DNA from: Bacteroidota bacterium
GTDB lineage: Bacteria; Bacteroidota; Bacteroidia; Cytophagales; Cyclobacteriaceae
Assembly (NCBI GenBank): GCA_023428695.1
Contig: JAEYWY010000017.1
Location: 310,001 to 374,000, forward strand
Length of the DNA stretch: 64,000 bases
Direction of reading: 5' to 3'
This document shows, one piece after another, positions 50,230 through 59,908 of the stretch (its first letter is position 1; each line of letters starts with the position of its first letter). The notes under the pieces were generated by a model that did no database searches, was not told where the DNA came from, and worked only from the letters and a program-made list of their open reading frames with translations. Position numbers and translations under genes: made by a program.

Positions 50230-52154
50230 TACACCGCCTTTTCAATTCCTTCAAGCATTTCTATAACCGAGCGTTCGATACCATCCGGGTCAAACCCGCA
50301 GTCACGCTGCAATTCAAGTTGCTCCCCGTGTTCAATGATCGCATCGGGTATTCCAAGTCTGCGTACCTCAGCCTGGTAGTTGTGGTCGGCCATGAACTCA
50401 AGAATCGCACTGCCAAAACCGCCCTGGATACATCCGTCTTCCACAGTGATTATCTTACGGAAGCGTGCAAATATTGCGTGCAACAAAGTCGCGTCAAGCG
50501 GTTTCGCGAATCGCATGTCGTAGTGAGCCACGCTGATATTCTGGTTATCGAGTTTTTCACAAACCTCCACCGCGAAGTTGCCCACATGACCCAGCGTGAG
50601 GATAGCGAGTTCACTACCGTCGCGGATCATACGACCGGTGCCAATAGGAATTTCTTCCATGGGTGTCCGCCAGTCGGCGAGCACGCCCTGCCCTCTCGGG
50701 TAGCGAATTGAAAACGCCTTTCCTTTCCGCGGCAGCTGAGCAGTATACATAAGGTTGCGCAGTTCCGATTCATTCATCGGTGCTGAAACGATCATGTTTG
50801 GAAGGCACCTGAAGTAGGCAATGTCATACGCGCCGTGGTGTGTAGGTCCGTCAGCACCAGCGAATCCTGCGCGGTCGAGACAGAAGTTCACCGGCAGATC
50901 CTGAATACACACGTCGTGAATCACCTGATCATAGGCACGCTGCATGAATGAGCTGTAGATGTTGCAGAATGGGATGACACCCTGTGTCGCCAATCCTGCC
51001 GAAAATGTCACGGCATGTTGCTCTGCTATACCAACATCGAAGGCGCGTTCAGGCATTTCCTTCATCATGATATTCATCGAGGAGCCCGACGGCATAGCAG
51101 GCGTGATTCCGACTATCTTGTCGTTCGCACGCGCGAGCTCCACCAATGTAAGACCGAATACATCCTGGTACTTCGGAGGCTGCGGAGTAGAGTTGACTTT
51201 CTGATGAATCTCCCCTGTGATCTTGTCGAATTTTCCGGGCGCGTGCCAAGTGGTCGCGTTTCCTTTTTCTGCAGGTCCGTAACCTTTGCCTTTCACCGTA
51301 ACACAGTGAAGTATCTTGGGACCTTTAATATTCTTCAGGTCGTTTAGAATCGTTACCAGGTGATTGACATCGTGACCATCGACAGGGCCGAAGTATCGGA
51401 GGTTAAGCGATTCAAAAAGGTTACTTTCCTTAAGCAGTGTCGACTTGATTCCGTTCTCAACCTTTGATACCAACTCCTGTGCAGTCTTACCAAAAGCAGA
51501 GAGTTTACCCAGGATATTCCAGACATCGTCTTTGAGCTTGTTATACGCGCGCGACGTGGTGATGTCGGTGAGATAATCCTTGAGCGCACCCACATTCGGG
51601 TCGATCGACATGCAGTTATCGTTAAGGATGATAAGCACATTTGTGTCACTTACGCCGGCGTGATTCAGTCCTTCAAAGGCGATACCACCGGTGAGGGCAC
51701 CATCACCTATCACGGCAATGTGTTGTTTTTCTTCGTCTCCCAGATACTTTGACGCCACGGCCATTCCCAGTGCTGCGGATACTGACGTCGATGAGTGGCC
51801 GACACCAAAGGCGTCGTACTCGCTTTCTTTCATCTTGGGGAATCCGGACAGCCCGCCATAGGTGCGATTTGTATAGAACTGATCGCGTCTGCCGGTAAGA
51901 ATCTTGTGGCCGTAAGCCTGATGGCCGACATCCCAGACTAACTGATCCTGCGGGGTATTAAAAACGTAGTGTAGGGCAACCGTGAGTTCGACTACGCCAA
52001 GGCTTGCGCCGAAATGGCCACCATAGACCGATACGTTGTCGATGATAAACTGCCGCAGCTCTTCACAAAGCTGCACCAACTGCGCCTGATCCAGTTTTTT
52101 GAGATCTGCCGGGTTTTCAATAGCCGCCAGGAGCTTTCCGGGTGTAATGAGCAT
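50229..52154 (-). CDS. dxs: 1-Deoxy-D-xylulose-5-phosphate synthase
   Basis: 641-aa thiamine-diphosphate enzyme: pyruvate + glyceraldehyde-3-P to DXP, the first step of the MEP isoprenoid pathway. Domain order is normal. The TPP-binding domain has YGGHFGASLGVVELTVALHY, DVGHQAYGHKILTGRR, GVGHSSTSVSAALGMAVA and IGDGALTGGIAFEGLNHAG with NDN downstream. The Pyr domain has GIAEQHAVTFSAGLATQG, and the C-terminal domain has TVEDGCIQGGFGSAILEF. The product feeds isopentenyl diphosphate synthesis. An alpha/beta hydrolase is coupled downstream. Confidence 0.97.
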   Translation of the reverse strand: MLITPGKLLAAIENPADLKKLDQAQLVQLCEELRQFIIDNVSVYGGHFGASLGVVELTVALHYVFNTPQDQLVWDVGHQAYGHKILTGRRDQFYTNRTYGGLSGFPKMKESEYDAFGVGHSSTSVSAALGMAVASKYLGDEEKQHIAVIGDGALTGGIAFEGLNHAGVSDTNVLIILNDNCMSIDPNVGALKDYLTDITTSRAYNKLKDDVWNILGKLSAFGKTAQELVSKVENGIKSTLLKESNLFESLNLRYFGPVDGHDVNHLVTILNDLKNIKGPKILHCVTVKGKGYGPAEKGNATTWHAPGKFDKITGEIHQKVNSTPQPPKYQDVFGLTLVELARANDKIVGITPAMPSGSSMNIMMKEMPERAFDVGIAEQHAVTFSAGLATQGVIPFCNIYSSFMQRAYDQVIHDVCIQDLPVNFCLDRAGFAGADGPTHHGAYDIAYFRCLPNMIVSAPMNESELRNLMYTAQLPRKGKAFSIRYPRGQGVLADWRTPMEEIPIGTGRMIRDGSELAILTLGHVGNFAVEVCEKLDNQNISVAHYDMRFAKPLDATLLHAIFARFRKIITVEDGCIQGGFGSAILEFMADHNYQAEVRRLGIPDAIIEHGEQLELQRDCGFDPDGIERSVIEMLEGIEKAV

Positions 52155-52330
52155 AGGTTAATTTTCTGACCCTGACCAGGTCCTAAACAACCCATCCAAG
52201 GTAACTGTTTTACATTTTTCCTCCTAACCCCTCGATTTCAACAAAAAAAGGCGATTTGGCGGAAAAAGCGCACCCAAATTTAACAGGTCTGGCGGGAATA
52301 AAAATTCCTGCCTTTAATGGGAGAACTTTT

Positions 52331-52338
52331 TACCTTTG
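52331..52338 (+). promoter_or_regulatory. -7 promoter element for scpA
   Basis: TACCTTTG then C, 10 nt before the ATG at 52349, predicting a very short leader. Confidence 0.5.
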
Positions 52339-52348
52339 CCTTTCACTT

Positions 52349-53134
52349 ATGGCAGCACAAGAAAATTTTGAGGTAAAACTCCCTCTGTTCGAAGGACCAT
52401 TCGACCTCCTTCTGTTCTTCATCGAACGCGACGAGTTGGACATTTACGATATTCCGATCTCCAAGATCACTACTGACTTTCTGGACTACATTCACCACCT
52501 CGAGCAACTAAATATTGAAGTAGCGAGCGAGTTTGTTCTGGTTGCCGCCACGCTGATGCGCATCAAGTCTAAAATGTTGCTGCCAAGACCGCAGATTGAC
52601 GAGCTGGGCAATGAAGTAGATCCGCGTGAGGAACTGGTGAAACATCTGCTCGAATACCGCAAGTACAAATCTGTTATCGAGTCATTCCACAAGATGGAAG
52701 AGGCCGAACTCTATAAGGAAAAGCGCGGCAACCTGATGAAAGAACTGCGCGCACTTGCCGAAAGCACGAACGTGGAAGCGGAGCTTCAGGACATCACGGT
52801 TTTCAAACTGATGACCGTCTTTGAAAAGGTGCTCAAACGTTACGAAGCTGCCAAAAACAAACCTGTACACCAGGTTATTCAATATCCGTATACCGTCGAA
52901 GGCCAGAAGACGTTGCTCATTCAACGTCTCAGCACGAAGGAGCGCGTATCGTTTACGGAATTGCTTGAGGAGTACCCAAGCCGGATCGGTTTGATCTTCA
53001 ACTTTCTGGCGATCCTTGAAATGCTTGCGCTGCAGTTGCTCACCATCCAGGTTGGTGAAGGCTACAACAATTTCTGGGTATCGAAAACGGCGGCCAGTAC
53101 CGAGAACGTCGCCGAGAACAATACGATCCTCTAA
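52349..53134 (+). CDS. scpA: Segregation and condensation protein A
   Basis: 261-aa kleisin that bridges the SMC heads in bacterial condensin. The start at ATG 52349 (MAAQENFEVKLPLFEGPFDL) is chosen because the longer frame contains the -7 promoter element. Family features: LFEGPFDLLLFFIERDELDI at residues about 13-32, FVLVAATLMRIKSKMLLP, a central linker, and a C-terminal winged-helix region (VSFTELLEEYPSRIGLIFNF, LAILEMLALQLL). scpB is not adjacent. Its stop overlaps the convergent creatininase stop by 4 bp. Confidence 0.93.
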   Translation: MAAQENFEVKLPLFEGPFDLLLFFIERDELDIYDIPISKITTDFLDYIHHLEQLNIEVASEFVLVAATLMRIKSKMLLPRPQIDELGNEVDPREELVKHLLEYRKYKSVIESFHKMEEAELYKEKRGNLMKELRALAESTNVEAELQDITVFKLMTVFEKVLKRYEAAKNKPVHQVIQYPYTVEGQKTLLIQRLSTKERVSFTELLEEYPSRIGLIFNFLAILEMLALQLLTIQVGEGYNNFWVSKTAASTENVAENNTIL

Positions 53135-53898
53135 CTGTACAGATCGCGTATGTCGGCTCGGGCGACTTCGATGAAGAAGTTCCCGACCTTTTTGATCACT
53201 GCATCAAAATAGGCAGCACCCTTTGCAGCGGTTGCTTTTCTGGGATCACCCACGCCGGTATCTGCCGTAACCTGGCTCCATCGTCGCTCACCCCATGCCC
53301 ATCCTTCACGGATTGCAGTCATCCTGAATTTTTTCGCGGCCCCGTCTCCGGCCTCTGACAAAGGACGAACGAGATGTGGTGTGAGATGCAAGATCACGCT
53401 TGTTTCCATTTCGCCGGCGTGATCGTCCTTGTTTTCAAAATAGTCGCGCTGATCAACAGACTGATACCAGTTACACTGCGTTAGAAACATCTTCGGAAAC
53501 TGAAGACCAAGCTCGCGAATCATCGTTTTAAAATCGTTCCCGCCATGACTGTTAAGGATAATCAGTTTGTGCACACCATGGCGGTCGAGTACCTGAATCA
53601 GGTCTCTGAGTATTGCCAGTTGCGTCGACGGATTCAGATTCATATCCAGCATGATATCCGCCTGACCTGTGTTCACACCAAACGGTATTACGGGCAGTAC
53701 GATCACGCGGCACCCCTGTTCCCATGCCAGTCGCGCAGACTCAGCAGCGACGTGTTCTGCCTCAATGATATCCGTTCCATAGGGAAGGTGATAGTTGTGC
53801 GCCTCGCACGCACCCCAGGGAAGAATGGCAACGTCGTATTTGCTTTCCTTTACGGTCTTCCAATTGTTTTCTGCCAGAATGTAAGGGCGTATGTTCAT
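53131..53898 (-). CDS. Creatininase-family amidohydrolase
   Basis: 255 aa from ATG 53898 (MNIRPYILAENNW); an in-frame ATG at 53925 would add nine residues. The creatininase/MftE-like fold is recognised from ILPWGACEAHNYHLPYGTD (E, H and D metal ligands), VIVLPVIPFGVN, IILNSHGGND and DDHAGEMETSVILHLTPHLV (catalytic/metal E-T-S). Members hydrolyse cyclic amides or process peptides (MftE); the substrate here is unknown and no mycofactocin genes are present. It appears to be a lone gene. Confidence 0.9.
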   Translation of the reverse strand: MNIRPYILAENNWKTVKESKYDVAILPWGACEAHNYHLPYGTDIIEAEHVAAESARLAWEQGCRVIVLPVIPFGVNTGQADIMLDMNLNPSTQLAILRDLIQVLDRHGVHKLIILNSHGGNDFKTMIRELGLQFPKMFLTQCNWYQSVDQRDYFENKDDHAGEMETSVILHLTPHLVRPLSEAGDGAAKKFRMTAIREGWAWGERRWSQVTADTGVGDPRKATAAKGAAYFDAVIKKVGNFFIEVARADIRDLYS

Positions 53899-53974
53899 TT
53901 CTACCCGCGTTTCAAACCGAATCAATATTAACGAAAATCGATCTTACAAGAACTAACAACGTAAGTCGTTTCTT

Positions 53975-54952
53975 TTACTTTTCAGGTATGCCAATGCGAT
54001 ATGCTTTGCCCTTCTTCACTTTCAGTCTCTCGTCACGAAGCCAGGGGTTGTGAAGCTTGAGCAGCTTGTAATTTGCTCCATTGGCCTTTGCGAAATCAAC
54101 AAGGTCATCGATGTCGCGATCAACCTCGACGTAGCGCAGGGGTTCGTCTTTGTATAGATGTGCAGGGTTGATGCGGAAGCCGTACTTTTTCGGATTCTCT
54201 ACGATCTCCTTGATCGCGATAATCCGAAAAACATAACGCGACGTTTCGTCGTTAAGGTACAGATCGTAATAAGAATTCACTTTCTGATTTTCCAGCGCGC
54301 GCTGCAGTCCCGACATTCCGCGATTGTACGATGCGGCCACCAGAGCCCAGTCACCGAATTTTTCGTAAGCTTTCCGAAGGTACTTGCACGCAGCCTCCGT
54401 TGCTTTTAACGGATCGTATCGTTCGTCGACAAACTTGTTGATCTCAAGACCAAGTTCAGATCCGGAGGAATCGAGAATCTGCCAGAAGCCAACGGCATCC
54501 TTGGGCGACACTACATTCATGAGATTGCTTTCAATCAACGGAAGATACTTGAAGTCGTCAGGAATTTCATGCTTTCGCAATATCTCCTGCATCTGAGGCA
54601 ACCACCGGTTCGCACGTTTTATCAGGAAGATTGTGTTACTGTGGAAATAGCAGTTTATCTGCAGTTCCTTGTCTAGGCGTTCCCTGACATCGGGTATGTC
54701 AGTTGGTACGGGTGCGCCGGCAAACGTAACTCCTTCGGGGATATCAAAAGACACGGCAGGTGTCGCACTCCAGGCATCTTCGGCGTACGAAACCGGGAGA
54801 AGCACACCGTCGTCGGAAATTGAGTTTTCCGCAAACACAGTGTGACCAACACGGGGTTCGGATTCACGATAGATTATGTACCCGACCAGTATGACCAGCG
54901 TTGCGATTGAAAAAAATGACGCTGTATCGAGTTCAAAAATTGAAAACTTCAT
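53975..54952 (-). CDS. Lytic transglycosylase (SLT domain, MltD-like)
   Basis: 325 aa. An N-terminal membrane anchor (residues 13-28, FFSIATLVILVGYIIY) is followed by a linker, then an SLT domain about 110-250 with catalytic E141 in KYLPLIESNLMNVVSP. AVGFWQILDSSGSELGL, LKATEAACKYLRKAYEKFGD and ALVAASYNRGMSGLQRAL are all conserved in the MltD/Slt group. The last 45 residues (VDFAKANGANYKLLKLHN, PWLRDERLKVKKGKAYRI) resemble a partial LysM-like module. It cleaves peptidoglycan with 1,6-anhydro formation, acting in the periplasm. Last gene of the sigma-headed minus-strand run. Confidence 0.9.
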   Translation of the reverse strand: MKFSIFELDTASFFSIATLVILVGYIIYRESEPRVGHTVFAENSISDDGVLLPVSYAEDAWSATPAVSFDIPEGVTFAGAPVPTDIPDVRERLDKELQINCYFHSNTIFLIKRANRWLPQMQEILRKHEIPDDFKYLPLIESNLMNVVSPKDAVGFWQILDSSGSELGLEINKFVDERYDPLKATEAACKYLRKAYEKFGDWALVAASYNRGMSGLQRALENQKVNSYYDLYLNDETSRYVFRIIAIKEIVENPKKYGFRINPAHLYKDEPLRYVEVDRDIDDLVDFAKANGANYKLLKLHNPWLRDERLKVKKGKAYRIGIPEK

Positions 54953-54981
54953 AAAAAAATCAGATTGAATTGCGCGCCGTT

Positions 54982-56052
54982 TCAGGATGAAACGTTCGAC
55001 AAAGTTAACGCTTCATTGCTAAGAACCTGAGCAAACGACGAAACATCCTTGCCATCCCACGAAAGGTCCCGGGCCACGCGCTCTCGCTTTCGTTCAAGCG
55101 CTTTGCCGTAAGCCTTGTCATAATACGTCAGAACGATTTCTATGGCACCCGCCGGATCACCCGCGCGAAGTTTTTCTGAAGCTTCATTGAAATTCTGGCC
55201 GCCCAACCGTTTCAGAATACCCTTCATGCAGTCGATGAACATCTCCGGTGGCACCTGACCATACTCCTGAACCAATCGCGCAAGACGCTCTTCCATCGGC
55301 ACGTTAATCCGGATGATGGGATGGGCATTCATTGTCTTCCACAAAGGCGAGGGAAGGAATATCTTACCTATCGCGATCGATTCGTCTTCAATCCAGATCG
55401 GGCGTGTGATATCCAGATTCAGGATCTGTTCAAATAAATCATTCTGGAACTGTTCCGTTGTCGGTTGCGGCGGCATATTCAATCCACCGAAAACGGAACC
55501 TTTATGCCGCGCCAGCCCTTCGAAATCAATAACCTGTTCTCCGAGTGCCCTGAGCGCGCGAAGGAGATCGCTTTTGCCGCTGCCGGTCAACCCGCTTATG
55601 ATGCGAAACTGAAACGGTAGTGTGAACGAGTCTAAAACTGCCTTCCGGTAAGCCTTATAGCCGCCTTTTACGGCGTGGGTTCTAATCCCGATCATGCGCA
55701 CGAAGTCGCAGAAATTGGCCGATCTCATGCCACCGCGCCAGCAATGGACGATAAATTCCGATCCGACCTTTTCGGCCTGGCCCACAATATCCTTCAGCCG
55801 CGGTCCAACTAAACGAAATCCTTCGCGAATCGCGGCTTTTTGCCCCTGCTGCTTATACGTGGTTCCCACAACGATCCTCTCTGCATTATTGAGCAAAGGA
55901 ATATTTACAGCTCCGGGAATATGTCCGGCTTCGAACTCTCCCTCAGACCTGACATCCACTACCGGCAGCGAACCGCGCCGCTGAAAAAAATCGTCGATGG
56001 TGATTATCACTCTCCGAATATAGAAAGTATGCCCGGTTGTTCGGCCGGACAT
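54982..56052 (-). CDS. mnmH: tRNA 2-selenouridine synthase
   Basis: 356-aa SelU/MnmH, replacing sulfur with selenium (via geranyl-2-thiouridine) at the wobble uridine of tRNA-Lys, -Glu and -Gln. A rhodanese domain lies at about 20-130 with active-site C104 in FIVHCWRGGMRSANF. A P-loop GLTGSGK sits at 154-160 in the C-terminal domain, followed by HKGSVFGGLNMPPQPT. The start is uncertain: ATG 56052 or GTG 56010 (V-I-I-T-I). selD, needed for the selenium donor, is not in the window. Confidence 0.93.
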   Translation of the reverse strand: MSGRTTGHTFYIRRVIITIDDFFQRRGSLPVVDVRSEGEFEAGHIPGAVNIPLLNNAERIVVGTTYKQQGQKAAIREGFRLVGPRLKDIVGQAEKVGSEFIVHCWRGGMRSANFCDFVRMIGIRTHAVKGGYKAYRKAVLDSFTLPFQFRIISGLTGSGKSDLLRALRALGEQVIDFEGLARHKGSVFGGLNMPPQPTTEQFQNDLFEQILNLDITRPIWIEDESIAIGKIFLPSPLWKTMNAHPIIRINVPMEERLARLVQEYGQVPPEMFIDCMKGILKRLGGQNFNEASEKLRAGDPAGAIEIVLTYYDKAYGKALERKRERVARDLSWDGKDVSSFAQVLSNEALTLSNVSS

Positions 56053-56078
56053 TTCAAATTATTAATCCGACGGCAAAA

Positions 56079-58715
56079 TTAGTCGTTAAAATTGATTCCG
56101 AGATTCGTGGTAATCCCAAGCCGGAAACCGTGGTCGGAGTACTGACCGTTGGTAAAAGACACCGCACCTTCAAGGCGGAAGATCCGAAGGATGCCATCGA
56201 TAGAATATCCGGCCTCGAAATAGTTTTCCGATGTGGGTGTGGCGAGATAGTTCAGGAAAATATTCTCACGGATTCCCATGAGGCGCAGCTTTGGTAACGA
56301 TGTAACAATAAACCTCCGGAACTGGTAGTGAACGTTCCCTGTGAAGTACTTGTCAGGAGTGCTGTAAAGGTAATAGTCCAGCAACCTGAAACTGCCTACC
56401 GGGTCCGTTGTACTGAACGGCGTCTTGTTTCCCAGGAAATGCTTGAAGTCAGGGAAATACATGGTTTCGTTGTTCAGGAAGACACCTGCTTTCAGCGCTA
56501 CGATTACACGGGCGCGAACGCCGAGACTGAAGTCGTGGCGAACCCCGGCTTCAATCTGATCGTAATCCACATCACTATCCATTACGTTGCGAAATCCCTT
56601 GCGATACTCCAGTGAAAGCAACGGCGATGAGTTTTGAATCTCGTATTTCTGTCCGTTGTAAATCTTGTACTTAAGCCAGGGTCGTGCCTGGATTTTCACG
56701 GAACCGATAAAGGCATCATGATCGGGAAACCAGGTATCTTCAAGTTTCATGTTCAACGGCGTATTCGTGGAATACGATTCAATATGACTGCGATCTACCA
56801 GTTTGTAGTCGCTGTTGTTTGAAAGCTGATACCGTCGCGCATAACCCCAGGTTGTCGAAACTGTAACAAATGGACTTATTCTCCGGCGATAAAGTACATC
56901 CACAAAATCCCTTTCGTATAATTTCATCAGATTCTTTTCGAGAAACAGTGTTGTAAACGTGTTTACAATCGGATGTATAGGCTCATCGTGATTGAGTTGT
57001 TGAATATACCGGCCGCCCTTCAACTCAAGCCTGTGATGCTTGTTACGAAGGGAGAACAGGATATTTCCCGAGAACTTTTCCCTTGCAAACGCATAACGAA
57101 ATGTGGGTGTGATATTAAAGCGCGTACGATTGGTGTCCTGAAACACAGTACCAAATCCTATTTTGTAATAAGCATTCCAACCCTCAACTGTGTTAAATCC
57201 GCCGAACGGAAAGTATATGATGAAGTTTGAATGCTTTGAAACCTTGTACGAATCACCCAGCAGGATATCCCACGGCTGAAAGCCCTTATGTTTAGACGAT
57301 TTTAGCGTATCACCTTCCTGTTTCTTGCGTTCCACCACGGCCATGCTATCTGACTTCTGGTAGCCGCGGATTTCTGCTTTTGTCAGCGGAACCGGTCGCA
57401 CTTCTGCCCAATACAACGAATCTTTTTTGTAGGCACTACTGTCGATCGTAAATGTATTATCAAATAATACCTCCGGTTCTTTTTGTTCCTTTCGTTCGGC
57501 TTTTTCGTATTCGCGCATCAGCGTCTTCAATTCCTTTCGCGTAATCTCCTTGCCGGAATTCAATCTTTCCTGAAGGTCTTTTTCCGGAAGCGATTTCTTT
57601 TGAATTGCCGCAGCTGTCTCTTTTTCGATTTTTTCATCGATCACTTCCATCTGATCCGGTTCGACATAAAGTTCCGGATTGAGTGTAATCCTGTAATCGC
57701 TTACTGTTGCCAGATACTTGTATTCAAACTCAAAGCCGAAGATCTTTCCGTGAATCCTGAACTGATGGGAAACAGGTAGCCACGCCTTGTCCTCGATAGG
57801 CGCATATACGGCCTTGATATCGAAACGAATTCCCAGCTTCGTCGTGCTGATATCCATGCTGTGAATACTCCACCAGTTCTCAACGAGGTTGATGACACCT
57901 TCAACAACATTATCACCTCTCATCCGCGGCGTCACCTTGATCTTGCTTATTTCATAATTACGATCCTTAAACGTGCCGAGGTATTCAAATTTGTAGTACG
58001 AGAATGCTCTGGGCGAAAGCGGCGATATTGTTTCAGCAATTTCCGGTTCGTAAAAACTTCCAAGAATGTACTGGTTGGGCGATGTGTTATTATCTTTCCC
58101 GTCGCTATAGATTGAAATCACTTTTTCCTTGAAAGTACCTGGCCGTTTGTATTCAATCTCACTTACCGATTCCTGAATAAAGACTCTGCCCTTTTCAATC
58201 CCTTCCTTTTCGAGTTGTTTCTTTGCCAACCATGGGTAGTCTACCAACTGACCGGCGCCTTTGATGTAAACCCGCGCCGTGTAACCATCAAGCTGGTTCC
58301 TGTGATAATTCGCCTTCGCGATTGCCTTGCGCATGATAGTGTACGCGGGATCTTCCTTTCCAGCTTCAACGGTAACCGTCTGAAGCATCGTAGCCTGTTC
58401 GCGTAGTGTTATGTCGAGCGTGACGAAATCGTCGGCGACCTCTACCTGCTTAACCACCGATTCATAGCCGATATACTGATAAACCAGTTCATAGGTTCCC
58501 GGTCGCAAATGCATTTCGTATTCACCCTGAAGGTTTGTTGTTGTACCTGATCCGGTTTGTTTGACAAAGATTGTAGCGAATGCAAGCGCTTCTCCCGCTT
58601 CATTCCGAATTGTACCACGAATACCGCCTGCAGGCGCGGCACTCAGGTGAGCAAACGCACACACAAGAAAAAATACGATAAGAATATTTCGGGCAGGCCC
58701 TGAGTGAAAAGACAT
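56079..58715 (-). CDS. DUF5686 outer-membrane protein with carboxypeptidase-like N-terminal domain
   Basis: 878-aa Bacteroidota-specific protein. Signal peptide about 1-27 (ILIVFFLVCAFAHLSAAPAG), then a carboxypeptidase-D regulatory-like domain about 30-110 (IRGTIRNEAGEALAFATIFV, GEYEMHLRPGTYELVYQYIG). The DUF5686 region follows to the end, including YTARVYIKGAGQLVDYPW, YYKFEYLGTFKDRNYEISKI, and a long C-terminal half with alternating hydrophobic/aromatic strands ending in FND, consistent with a beta barrel. Function unknown. It lies 12 bp after nadD. The frame is intact. Confidence 0.9.
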   Translation of the reverse strand: MSFHSGPARNILIVFFLVCAFAHLSAAPAGGIRGTIRNEAGEALAFATIFVKQTGSGTTTNLQGEYEMHLRPGTYELVYQYIGYESVVKQVEVADDFVTLDITLREQATMLQTVTVEAGKEDPAYTIMRKAIAKANYHRNQLDGYTARVYIKGAGQLVDYPWLAKKQLEKEGIEKGRVFIQESVSEIEYKRPGTFKEKVISIYSDGKDNNTSPNQYILGSFYEPEIAETISPLSPRAFSYYKFEYLGTFKDRNYEISKIKVTPRMRGDNVVEGVINLVENWWSIHSMDISTTKLGIRFDIKAVYAPIEDKAWLPVSHQFRIHGKIFGFEFEYKYLATVSDYRITLNPELYVEPDQMEVIDEKIEKETAAAIQKKSLPEKDLQERLNSGKEITRKELKTLMREYEKAERKEQKEPEVLFDNTFTIDSSAYKKDSLYWAEVRPVPLTKAEIRGYQKSDSMAVVERKKQEGDTLKSSKHKGFQPWDILLGDSYKVSKHSNFIIYFPFGGFNTVEGWNAYYKIGFGTVFQDTNRTRFNITPTFRYAFAREKFSGNILFSLRNKHHRLELKGGRYIQQLNHDEPIHPIVNTFTTLFLEKNLMKLYERDFVDVLYRRRISPFVTVSTTWGYARRYQLSNNSDYKLVDRSHIESYSTNTPLNMKLEDTWFPDHDAFIGSVKIQARPWLKYKIYNGQKYEIQNSSPLLSLEYRKGFRNVMDSDVDYDQIEAGVRHDFSLGVRARVIVALKAGVFLNNETMYFPDFKHFLGNKTPFSTTDPVGSFRLLDYYLYSTPDKYFTGNVHYQFRRFIVTSLPKLRLMGIRENIFLNYLATPTSENYFEAGYSIDGILRIFRLEGAVSFTNGQYSDHGFRLGITTNLGINFND

Positions 58716-58727
58716 TCCTTTTTTGGA

Positions 58728-59312
58728 TTAACGATAATATCCCCTGGCCGTAATGATCTCCTCCACAGGATCCGGAACGAGGTAGCGTATGGATTTATTG
58801 TTCCTCACGCATTCCCGGATGAACGTGGCCGAAATATCAAGCAAGGGTGCTTTGACGAATCTTACGTTAGGATGCGTTTTTAGTTCCGAAAGTTGCACGC
58901 CCGGCCGTGGATATACATAAAGTCCGTAGTCCCTCAGAATAATATCATGACTTTTCCATTTCTCGAATTTAACCAGGTTGTCCTCGCCCATGATGATCCG
59001 GAACTCCTTGTCAGGGTGTTTCTCCTTCAGATGGACCAATGTGTGAATCGTGAAGCTTGGCTTGGGCAGGTTAAATTCGATATCGCTGGCTTCAAGTTTA
59101 TAGTTGTCGTGGATCGCTGCCCTTACCATGTCTAACCGGTCGAATTCATGCAACAAACCTTTTCCGGGTTTGAATGGGTTCTGCGGACTGATAACAAACC
59201 AGACTTTTTTCAAGTCGGTGTTTTCCGCCATAATGTTGGCAATGATAAGGTGACCGGTATGAATGGGGTTGAAAGAACCAAAGAACAGACCGATCCGCTG
59301 CGACGCGCTCAT
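58728..59312 (-). CDS. nadD: Nicotinate-nucleotide adenylyltransferase
   Basis: 194-aa nucleotidyltransferase: nicotinate mononucleotide + ATP to deamido-NAD+. The nucleotidyltransferase signature GLFFGSFNPIHTGHLIIANI (T/H-x-x-H) is at the N-terminus, IMGEDNLVKFEKWKSHDIIL in the middle, and the substrate loop LLDISATFIRE (I-S-x-T-x-I-R-E) at the end, the normal layout for NadD. It lies 9 bp after gmk. Confidence 0.96.
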   Translation of the reverse strand: MSASQRIGLFFGSFNPIHTGHLIIANIMAENTDLKKVWFVISPQNPFKPGKGLLHEFDRLDMVRAAIHDNYKLEASDIEFNLPKPSFTIHTLVHLKEKHPDKEFRIIMGEDNLVKFEKWKSHDIILRDYGLYVYPRPGVQLSELKTHPNVRFVKAPLLDISATFIRECVRNNKSIRYLVPDPVEEIITARGYYR

Positions 59313-59321
59313 ATCACCAAG

Positions 59322-59903
59322 TTAAGAAACAACGGGCGTGTTTTTGAACTGGTCATACAACAACTGCGCTGCCGCCAGTGATGTTTCAAGATTTTCATTG
59401 ATGAGTACGGTGTCGAACTTGTCTTCGAACGACATTTCAAAATTCGCTTTGAAGAGTCGGCGTGACAGACTTTCGTCCGATTCAGTCCCGCGGTCGCGGA
59501 GGCGTTCCTTAAGAATGTCGATCGAAGGTACCTTAACGAAAACTGCGAGAGCTCTGTCTCCGAAATAACGCTTGAGGTTAAGACCGCCCTTAACATCAAC
59601 ATCGAAGATCACGTTTTTGCCTTCGCTCCAGATACGCTCTATTTCGGATTTCAGTGTACCATAGAAATTTCCTTCGTACACTTCTTCCCATTCAATGAAT
59701 TCGTTGTTGTCTATTTTTCGTTTGAATTCCTCCGGTGTGAGAAAGTAGTAATCCTTTCCATTCTCTTCGGTTCGTCCGCGTTTATCGCGTGTAGAGGCAG
59801 AGATTGAGAAACCGAGATCGGCATTGGTAGCCAGGAGGTGTTTTACGATGGTGGTTTTTCCGGACCCTGACGGTGCGGAGAAGATCAGCGCTTTACCGGC
59901 CAT
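59322..59903 (-). CDS. gmk: Guanylate kinase
   Basis: 193-aa GMP kinase (GMP + ATP to GDP + ADP). P-loop FSAPSGSGKTTIVKHL (residues 8-23), the GMP-binding stretch ISASTRDKRGRTEENGKDYY with FLTPEEF, EWEEVYEGNFYGTLKSEIE, and VIFDVDVKGGLNLKRYF. It lies 5 bp after the anti-sigma gene and 9 bp before nadD. Confidence 0.96.
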   Translation of the reverse strand: MAGKALIFSAPSGSGKTTIVKHLLATNADLGFSISASTRDKRGRTEENGKDYYFLTPEEFKRKIDNNEFIEWEEVYEGNFYGTLKSEIERIWSEGKNVIFDVDVKGGLNLKRYFGDRALAVFVKVPSIDILKERLRDRGTESDESLSRRLFKANFEMSFEDKFDTVLINENLETSLAAAQLLYDQFKNTPVVS

Positions 59904-59908
59904 TTGAC

